DNA of 16,895 nucleotides from a bacterium (GTDB lineage: Bacteria; Actinomycetota; Acidimicrobiia; Acidimicrobiales; CATQHL01). The DNA lies in assembly GCA_026713745.1 (NCBI GenBank), contig JAPONU010000340.1, positions 1 to 16,895 on the forward strand. The letters run 5' to 3'. The translations under genes were made by a program, and so were the position numbers. Of the stretch, positions 11,700 to 16,895 are shown piece by piece (position 1 is the first letter of the stretch; each line of letters begins with the position of its first letter). Below the pieces are notes generated by a model. That model saw nothing but the letters and a program-made list of their open reading frames with translations, made no database searches and was not told the origin of the DNA.

Positions 11700-12057
11700 C
11701 ACCGGGCCCCGGAACTCCGCTGAATGCAGCGGGGTTGGCCCTACACCGGATCGGTTGCACTGCTGTCACACCGGATCGGTTGCACTGCTGCCGTTCGGTG
11801 TCGCCCTTGGTGACGAGCGCGTCCCCGTGGCTGGATATCGCTTCGGCAAGGGCGCGACAGAAGAGGAATCGTCCGCCGATCTGCCCCCTCGTCTTCAGGC
11901 CGAACGACGCACCGCCTCCTGCACCGCGTGTTACCACGCCCTCCACTAGCGCCAGATGTTTCAGTGGTGCCACCGGCCCAGTCGCTCGCTGCAGTGTCTC
12001 GACGCTCTGGCCCAAGGCTTCAGCCAACTGCTCTGTGTTCCGGACGGGTCGGCCGTA
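11689..12057 (-). pseudogene. Remnant of a helix-turn-helix/ImmA-IrrE-like protein (tentative)
   Basis: An open minus-strand stretch reads TEQLAEALGQSVETLQ, then GLKTRGQIGGRFLFCRALAE and ALVTKGDTERQQCNRS. From memory, the RFLFxRAL ... ALVT ... TxxQxxNRAFAAELLAP run is typical of the C-terminal half of ImmA/IrrE-type proteins. Here it breaks off after CNRS into a 25-bp-period repeat and other sequence, so the AAELLAP part is lost. The 5' end is closed by an in-frame TGA and there is no ATG or zinc-binding HExxH. It is therefore read as a leftover, not a working gene. The family link is tentative. Confidence 0.4.
11743..11790. repeat. 23-bp direct repeat, two copies
   Basis: acaccggatcggttgcactg(ctg) occurs at 11743-11765 and 11768-11790, a 25-bp period. 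It interrupts the conserved part of the remnant at 11689-12057 and may mark the break point. Confidence 0.8.
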
Positions 12058-12087
12058 GCACGGATCGTTGCCTCACCGCTTAGCGCA

Positions 12088-12119
12088 GCCGGTCGCCGGA
12101 TGTTCGTCCGGCGACCGGC
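12088..12119 (-). terminator. Hairpin downstream of the first secreted paralogue
   Basis: GCCGGTCGCCGGA (12088-12100), loop tgttcg, TCCGGCGACCGGC (12107-12119) is a perfect 13-bp stem. It begins 27 nt after the stop of the minus-strand gene at 12147. There is no T-tract, but its length and position fit a transcription end or mRNA-protecting structure in a high-GC genome. Confidence 0.6.
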
Positions 12120-12146
12120 GCTGTGGGCTGGAGGGAGTAAGGGGGA

Positions 12147-13934
12147 CTAGCCGTCGATCGTGATGTTGGAGCTGCCGAGCCAGCGGAGCGCGGTCGCCGA
12201 GGCCGGGAAGTAGCGGCGCGTGGGCAGCATCTGCTCGCCCCAGGTGCTGCCGCCGTCGTCGCTCTGCTGCAGGCCGAACTCCACCCGGCCGTCGGACAGC
12301 TTGCGGGCGATGATGCGGACGTGGGTGTCGTCGGCGAAGGCGCTGGCCGAGTCGGACACGCTGAGGGTGATCGCGGAACTCACCAGCCAGCGGCCGACGG
12401 CGGTGTCAGCCGGGTAGAGCCGCGCCCTCGGGAAGATCCGGTCGCTCCAGTCGCCGTCGTGCTGCCACTGCTGCAGCCCGAACTCGATCTTCCCGTTCTC
12501 CAGCAGGCGGGCCACAAGGCGCACCGTGTCGGTCGCCGGATCGGGAGCGGTCGTCGTGGTGGACGTATCGGTGGACGTCCCGGTCGAGTCGCCGGCCGCT
12601 GGCGGGGACGGGGTGACCGGCGGTGGCAGCTCGTCCCCGGTGCCGACGGTCGTCGGCAGCGATCCGCCGCCGCACACGAAGTCGAACTCGAAGTCGAAAT
12701 TGTCGAAGGGTGATCCGGAGCGCCATTCGAGCCGCTGGGTCATCGCCGGCGCCACCCGGCACGTGGCGGGAGGATCGAGCACCGTAACGCTCACCGAGCA
12801 GCCGTCGACGGCGTTGGAGGTCATGCTGCGCGCCACCGCCAGGTAGTTGGCGCCCGCGCCGAAGTTGGCGAAGTTGTTGGAGTGGACCGTGAAGCGGCCC
12901 TCGGCGAGGGTCGCCACGACCTGACCGCCGGGGCGCGTGTAGATGCCCGGCGCGCCGCCGGTCCTGATCGTCGGCGGCAGGACGTCGGCACCGGCGCAGG
13001 TGCGTTCCACCCGGTACGACACTTCGCCCTGGTTGTTGGAGCCGGTGACGTCCTGGACGATGGAGATGCGGCCCCACGGCAGCCGAACCAGGCTGGCGAG
13101 TTCGACGCTGATGTTGCCGCCGGCGGTGCCGGTGTTGAAGGACTTGCCGCTGGCGTTGGCGATGTTGAACGGCGCCGGCGCGCTCGTCACCGTCGCCAGG
13201 AAGCTGCAGTCCACGCCCGAGGGGATGCCCGGCAGGGGCCTCTCGACCTTGCCGTCGTCGCCGCCCTTCACGTCGAAGACGAGTACCTGGTTGCAGCCGC
13301 GCTTGTTCTTGGTGCTGTCCTGGGGGCGGACGGTCACCCGGAACGCGGTGGCCTCCACGGCCCGTTCGGCGCGGTCCTCGAGGGCGGAATCGGCGGCGGA
13401 GGCGGGCAGATCCTCGACGACGGTGGCGGGGTCGAGGTTGAACGTGACCACGATGGCGGAGTCACAGACCCGGTCGGCGGCGACGTCGGGGACCGTGACC
13501 GAGACGTCGGTCTCTGTTCCCCGGTCGTCGCTCCGCGTCCGCAGTTCGGTAGCCGTGCCTTCAGCACCCCAGCCCAGTTCGGCCTTGCACACCATCCCCC
13601 GATAGTTCTTCTGGTCGGTGCCCACCGCAGGCGCTGTTTCGTTGCGGGCCACGGCGGTGATGGTGTACGAGCAGTCCAGATCGAGGACGATGCCCCACTG
13701 GTCGTCCCGCTGGAGCCAACCCGAGGTGCCGCCGTCGCGGCCGTCGCTGACCCCGCAGCCGCCGAACGACTCGACGCTGGCGCGAACCTCCCAGTCGGAA
13801 CCTACCTCCTCTGCGTTCGTGAAGGTGAAGACCTTGAGGTCCTGGGCCGACGCGGAGCCCGCGGCGAGCGACAGGGCCGTCGCGGCGAGCGCCACGACGG
13901 TGAGCGGCCTAATGAGATACCGGAGATGCAGCAC
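12147..13934 (-). CDS. Secreted protein with two C-terminal DGRxEFGLQQ repeats (paralogue A)
   Basis: The 595-residue protein has a clear signal peptide (about 1-30, cut after ASA before Gln31). The start is GTG at 13934 with AAGGAGGG 6 nt upstream. A large Cys-containing body of beta-rich, immunoglobulin-like character follows (about 31-420; paired-looking Cys throughout, YTITAVA, FTVHSNNF, CSVSVTVLD). A Thr/Ser/Pro/Asp linker (about 430-470) leads to two repeats of about 56 residues (471-526 and 539-595) with the pattern VRxxARxLxxGxxEFGLQQ ... W ... PxxRxxP ... RWLxSSxIT. It is a close relative in layout of the protein at 14203-15897, so the two arose by tandem duplication. The repeats may bind a ligand or the cell wall, which is unproven. 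I do not know a named family. Export and domain layout are well supported. Confidence 0.85.
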   Translation of the reverse strand: MLHLRYLIRPLTVVALAATALSLAAGSASAQDLKVFTFTNAEEVGSDWEVRASVESFGGCGVSDGRDGGTSGWLQRDDQWGIVLDLDCSYTITAVARNETAPAVGTDQKNYRGMVCKAELGWGAEGTATELRTRSDDRGTETDVSVTVPDVAADRVCDSAIVVTFNLDPATVVEDLPASAADSALEDRAERAVEATAFRVTVRPQDSTKNKRGCNQVLVFDVKGGDDGKVERPLPGIPSGVDCSFLATVTSAPAPFNIANASGKSFNTGTAGGNISVELASLVRLPWGRISIVQDVTGSNNQGEVSYRVERTCAGADVLPPTIRTGGAPGIYTRPGGQVVATLAEGRFTVHSNNFANFGAGANYLAVARSMTSNAVDGCSVSVTVLDPPATCRVAPAMTQRLEWRSGSPFDNFDFEFDFVCGGGSLPTTVGTGDELPPPVTPSPPAAGDSTGTSTDTSTTTTAPDPATDTVRLVARLLENGKIEFGLQQWQHDGDWSDRIFPRARLYPADTAVGRWLVSSAITLSVSDSASAFADDTHVRIIARKLSDGRVEFGLQQSDDGGSTWGEQMLPTRRYFPASATALRWLGSSNITIDG

Positions 13935-14120
13935 GATTCGCCCTCCTTGCCGGACTCGCTGATCCGGCTCTGAGACTACCCGTCGGTCGCCTCAGCGTAG
14001 TTGTCGCCGCGCGCCGAACGGCGGATAGCCCCGCCCGCCCGGAGTCCGGCCACCGCGGCCCGCCACCTCATCGTCGCCGCCCCGCCGGCGGGCCGGCCCC
14101 GGCGAGAGCGCGTCAACCGT

Positions 14121-14171
14121 CGAGGCCGGCCTCGATGCAGGCCCGGCGACAGCCCGGCGGCGGCGCCGGGC
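14121..14171 (-). terminator. Hairpins between the two secreted paralogues
   Basis: GCCCGGCG (14152-14159), loop gcgg, CGCCGGGC (14164-14171) is a perfect 8-bp stem, 31 nt past the stop of the gene at 14203. A 14-bp palindrome CGAGGCCGGCCTCG follows at 14121-14134. Without T-tracts they are terminator-like only. They suggest that the two paralogues are transcribed separately. The rest of the 268-bp gap shows no gene. Confidence 0.45.
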
Positions 14172-14202
14172 ACCGCCGGGAAGGGCGAGTACGGGCGGCG
14201 GC

Positions 14203-15897
14203 TCAGGTGCCGAGAGTCAGAGGCGACGCGTGCAGCCAGCGGCCCACGTCCGCCCCGGCGGGGAAGAACCGCGCCCGCGGCAGGCGCCGGTCGCCCCACG
14301 AGCCGCCGTGGCGTTCCTGCACCCCGAACTCAACGCGGCCGTCGGCCAGGCGGCGGGCCACGATCCGAAGCTCGAACCGCTCGGCGGACGCGGTGCCGGT
14401 CGTCGCACCGGGATTCACCGTGAGCACCGAACTCGCAAGCCAGCGTCCGACCCGTGCGCCGGTGGGGAAGAACCGGGCGCGCGGCAGCTTGCGGTCGCTC
14501 CAGGTGATGCCGGAGAGCTGCTGCAGCCCGAACTCGATCCGCCCGTCGGCGAGTTTTCGGGCCACGACCCGCACGTCGGCGTCGGCGTCAACCCGCACGT
14601 CGGCGTCGGTTGCGGCGTCGGCGTTGCCGGGGTCCGCCCCGCTGCCCGGCCTGCCGTCACCGCAGTTGATGGCGAACTCGAAGTCGAAGCCCGCCGGGGC
14701 GTCAGCGGCTGTCCACGTGATCGTCCGGCTGGTCCCCACGGCGACGCTGCAGCCGGCGGGCACATCGGAGACCGTCACGGTCACCGAGCAGCCCACGACG
14801 TTCGTCGACGTGGCGCTCGCGGCGCCGACGGGGTACGTGGCGGTGGGGCCGAAGACGGCCACGTGCGGGGCGTGCACCGTATAGCGACCTTCGTAGAGTT
14901 GCGACGAGGCTCCGGCCGGCGGCGTCGACCGCACCGTCACGTCGCCGCAGGCGCGCTCGATGGCGTAGGAGACGGCGCCCCGGTTCAACGAGCCGGTGGT
15001 GTCCTGGATGATGGTGATGCGCATCGGCCGCAGGCGCACCAGCCGGCTGAGGTCGACGAGAATGTTGGCACCGCCGCCGTCGAAGCCGACGCTGCTGCCC
15101 TCGGGCGCCTCGAACGGTGCCGGCGCCGTGAGTATCGTCGCCCGCAGCGGGCACGGTCCGCTGCCGGCGACGTCGTCGCGCAGGATGGCGGAGGATCGCC
15201 TGCCGTCAGCGCGCACCGGCACGTTCGTTGCCCGGTCGCAGCCCACTGGGCCGACGGTGCCGGGCGTTGGGTCGGGTTCGACGCGCACCGCGAAGGTGGT
15301 GAGTTCGGCGGCGCGCCGGGCGAGGGCGAGCAGTCCGTCCCCGGAGGGGTCGCCCGCGACCGCCTCCACGATGTCGCCGCCGCGGACAACGAAGTGTGTC
15401 CGGTTCTCCGCGGCGCATCCGCTGCCGGGCTTGCGCCGGATGGAGAGCCGCGACGCCCCGTCGGGCCGGTCGGATGTGAGCAGGGGGCCGTCGAGGTACT
15501 CGCTGTCGCCGGGGTCGGCGCCCCACGCCATCTGCGGCGTGAACCGGCACGGCCGGCCGAGCGAGCTGTCGCGCACTTCGGCGGCCAGCCTGAAGACGCA
15601 CTCGTTGAGGCTGAGCGAGGTGCCGGCCTCGTCGCCGGCGTCGAGCCAGTGCGTCTCGTGGAGGCCGGGGCCGCGGGTGGGCGTGCAGTTGCCGAGCGGC
15701 CTCACCGAAATCCGTACCTGCCACTCCTCGTCGTCGGCGCCTGCGCGCTCGGCGTTCGTCATTGCGTTGACGAGGACGAACACCGTGAGCGGCGGCGGCG
15801 GCTTGTCCCCGTCCTGCGCTGCGGCGGGAGCCGCTGGGAGCACCAAGGCCCCCGCGAGCACGCTGAGCACTGTGAATACGCGCCGGAGTCTGGTCAC
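14203..15897 (-). CDS. Secreted protein with two C-terminal DGRxEFGLQQ repeats (paralogue B)
   Basis: The 564-residue protein starts at GTG 15897 with AAGGGAG about 9 nt upstream. It has a signal peptide of about 27 residues (cut after AAA before Gln28). The body matches paralogue A block by block: MRITIIQDTTGSLNRGAVSY against GRISIVQDVTGSNNQGEVSY, EGRYTVHAP against EGRFTVHSN, GCSVTVTVSD against GCSVSVTVLD, and FDFEFAINCGDG against FDFEFDFVCGGG. After an Asp/Ala-rich linker come two repeats (442-494 and 510-564), nearly alike: ARKLADGRIEFGLQQ and ARRLADGRVEFGVQE, then LPRARFFP, then VGRWL. The two repeats resemble each other more than those of paralogue A, which suggests recent internal copying. 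It is secreted and probably a surface or extracellular binding protein. No enzyme motif is seen. Confidence 0.85.
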   Translation of the reverse strand: MTRLRRVFTVLSVLAGALVLPAAPAAAQDGDKPPPPLTVFVLVNAMTNAERAGADDEEWQVRISVRPLGNCTPTRGPGLHETHWLDAGDEAGTSLSLNECVFRLAAEVRDSSLGRPCRFTPQMAWGADPGDSEYLDGPLLTSDRPDGASRLSIRRKPGSGCAAENRTHFVVRGGDIVEAVAGDPSGDGLLALARRAAELTTFAVRVEPDPTPGTVGPVGCDRATNVPVRADGRRSSAILRDDVAGSGPCPLRATILTAPAPFEAPEGSSVGFDGGGANILVDLSRLVRLRPMRITIIQDTTGSLNRGAVSYAIERACGDVTVRSTPPAGASSQLYEGRYTVHAPHVAVFGPTATYPVGAASATSTNVVGCSVTVTVSDVPAGCSVAVGTSRTITWTAADAPAGFDFEFAINCGDGRPGSGADPGNADAATDADVRVDADADVRVVARKLADGRIEFGLQQLSGITWSDRKLPRARFFPTGARVGRWLASSVLTVNPGATTGTASAERFELRIVARRLADGRVEFGVQERHGGSWGDRRLPRARFFPAGADVGRWLHASPLTLGT

Positions 15898-16222
15898 GCT
15901 GCGTCTCCCTTGCCGGGGGTGCGTCGAGGATCGATGTGTCGCTCAGCGTAGTGGGCGTCCGCGATGGCGTCGGGGATTCGCGGCGCGGTGGAGGGCGTGT
16001 TCCGGAACCGAACACCGACGAGCCCGGCCAGGACCCGTCCGCGCAGACACCGGAGCCCGGCCGGGACCCGTCAGCGCAGACACCGGAGCCCGGCCGGGAC
16101 CCGTCAGCGCAGAACTTACGAGATGTTTCCTGATATGTGCTGTATTATGGACTCTGAGGGGGCGGGGTGGGTGCGGTAGGATCGGAGGTGAGAGGTGCAG
16201 CGAGAGCCGCCGGGAGGTGGAC
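15898..16222. other. Gap between paralogue B and the Uma2 gene
   Basis: This divergent gap should hold promoters for both flanking genes. It contains the 33-bp repeats at 16022-16113 and, just after them, an AT-rich patch with TATTAT at 16143-16148, a possible -10 for the Uma2 gene about 75 nt before its GTG. No good -35 is paired with it. No gene is seen. Confidence 0.4.
16022..16113. repeat. 33-bp tandem repeat, about 2.8 copies
   Basis: Units gcccggccgggacccgtcag(cgcagacaccgga) at 16022-16054, 16055-16087 and a partial one at 16088-16113. The first unit differs at two bases (ggccagg, gtccgcg). The core gacccgtc resembles sequences inside the tsaE insert. There are no spacers, so it is not CRISPR. 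Confidence 0.85.
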
Positions 16223-16895
16223 GTGACCATTCTGTCCGAACTGGATCCCGACGTGGCCTACCCAGCCACCCCGACGGTGCCTGAATCGGGGCAGCACGCG
16301 ATGGCGCGGTACGCGGCCTTCGGCGCCCTGCGGGCTTGGTACGCGCCGCGCCGGGACTGTTGGGTCGGCGAGGACCGCAACGTCTATTACCGCAACGGCG
16401 ACCCCGACATCGTCCTGGCGCCCGACGTGTTCGTCTGTTTCGGCGTGAACCCCGAACAACTGGAGTTGGCCATCAGCTACCGCGTCTGGGAGGTCGGCGC
16501 CCCGCCGGCGTTCGTGCTGGAGATCGCCTCGGAGAAGACCGCGAAGGTCGACCTCGAGGAGAAACCCGCGAAGTACCTCGCCATGGGCGTCAGCGAGTAC
16601 TGGCGCTTCGACCCCTCCGGCGGCGACCTCTACACCCCCATCCTCCAGGGCGACCGCCGCGCCGGCCGGCGCTGGCAGCCCATCGCGGTGACCGCCGACC
16701 GCCGCGGCCGCCCCAGCGGCCACAGCGACACCCTCGACCTCACCCTGCACGCCGAAGGGCACCGCCTGCGCTTCTGTGACCCCCACACCGACACCCCGCT
16801 ACCCGACCCCGACGAACAAGCCGCCGCCGCAGCCGCCGAACGCGCCCGCGCCGACCAGGAGGCCGCCGCCGCAGCCGCCGAACGCGCCCGCGCCG
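16223..16895 (+). CDS. Uma2 family (DUF820) PD-(D/E)xK nuclease-fold protein, 5' part
   Basis: The frame runs from GTG at 16223 (GGGAGGTGG a few bases upstream) to the right edge without a stop, about 224 residues. It has the family blocks DIVLAPDVFVCF (Asp68), PPAFVLEIASEKT (Glu100) and DLEEKPAKYLAMGVSEYWRFDP (about 110-131), the restriction-enzyme-like metal site and the hallmark GVxEYWxxDP. The nuclease-like fold is known for the family, but its role is not well established; it is often present in many copies. After about residue 190 it becomes an Ala/Glu/Arg-rich helix with a 14-residue repeat (DQEAAAAAAERARA), probably a coiled-coil tail of unknown length. It is divergent from paralogue B. 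The family call is firm; the end is not in the window. Confidence 0.88.
   Translation, partial: MTILSELDPDVAYPATPTVPESGQHAMARYAAFGALRAWYAPRRDCWVGEDRNVYYRNGDPDIVLAPDVFVCFGVNPEQLELAISYRVWEVGAPPAFVLEIASEKTAKVDLEEKPAKYLAMGVSEYWRFDPSGGDLYTPILQGDRRAGRRWQPIAVTADRRGRPSGHSDTLDLTLHAEGHRLRFCDPHTDTPLPDPDEQAAAAAAERARADQEAAAAAAERARA
16806..16895. repeat. 42-bp tandem repeat in the Uma2 coiled-coil tail
   Basis: gccgccgccgcagccgccga(acgcgcccgcgccga) is repeated at a 42-bp period from about 16818 and runs off the edge. It adds 14 residues, two heptads of coiled coil, per copy. Copy number may vary between strains. Confidence 0.7.

Noticed and set aside
10337..12058. Plus-strand frame of 573 codons
   Set aside because: An Arg/Pro/His-rich +2 shadow of the Ig-like gene.
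14230..15951. Plus-strand frame of 573 codons
   Set aside because: Antisense shadow of secreted paralogue B, with no signal peptide or motif.
16022..16113. CRISPR-like array
   Set aside because: The 33-bp units are directly adjacent with no spacers, so it is a plain tandem repeat.
16145..16786. Minus-strand frame of 213 codons
   Set aside because: Antisense shadow of the Uma2 gene.

Overview
The window looks like a piece of an uncultured, high-GC actinobacterial genome, perhaps from the Acidimicrobiia or a neighbouring marine or host-associated lineage. This is inference. It rests on the GC-rich third codon positions, frequent GTG starts, a DUF222/HNH (13E12-type) protein, a Uma2-family gene, and the mix of toxin-antitoxin genes, small in-frame repeats and gene debris. 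No rRNA, complete tRNA, CRISPR array or transposase gene is visible.

Region 1 (1-2,888, minus strand) is housekeeping. It holds a family 4 uracil-DNA glycosylase, tsaE and tsaB (tRNA t6A synthesis), and the start of a Prx5-type peroxiredoxin that runs off the left edge. TsaE and TsaB both carry extra repeat-coded segments, and short direct or inverted repeats lie between the genes.

Region 2 (2,889-10,200) is an accessory, patchwork stretch. It opens with hairpin repeats, a purine/poly-G tract of doubtful quality, and a tRNA-3'-end-like motif. It then holds a Phd/PIN toxin-antitoxin pair, a stand-alone divergent indole-3-glycerol-phosphate synthase, a two-gene module (80-residue protein plus retropepsin-like protease), a DUF222/HNH protein with a clear promoter, and a VapBC45-like pair. 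A second copy of the two-gene module follows, in which the protease is cut short. Debris of RCC1-like genes and of the C-terminal repeat domain of region 3 lies between them.

Region 3 (10,200-15,900) encodes cell-surface or secreted proteins. One is an Ig-like, proline-rich, probably membrane-anchored or lipidated protein on the plus strand. Two are tandem secreted paralogues on the minus strand, each ending in two copies of a roughly 53-57-residue repeat (core DGRxEFGLQQ ... LPRARFFP ... VGRWLxSS). A remnant that may derive from an ImmA/IrrE-type protein lies between the Ig-like gene and the first paralogue.

Region 4 (15,900-16,895) has 33-bp tandem repeats and the start of a Uma2-family gene that runs off the right edge.

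The best candidate for an undescribed system is the duplicated small-protein/retropepsin pair. Both small proteins are exactly 80 residues and align without gaps at about 41% identity (hand count). Both pairs have the same 9-nt gap and the same MPTF start on the protease. The second candidate is the repeat domain family of the secreted paralogues, present here as four intact repeats and two fragments.
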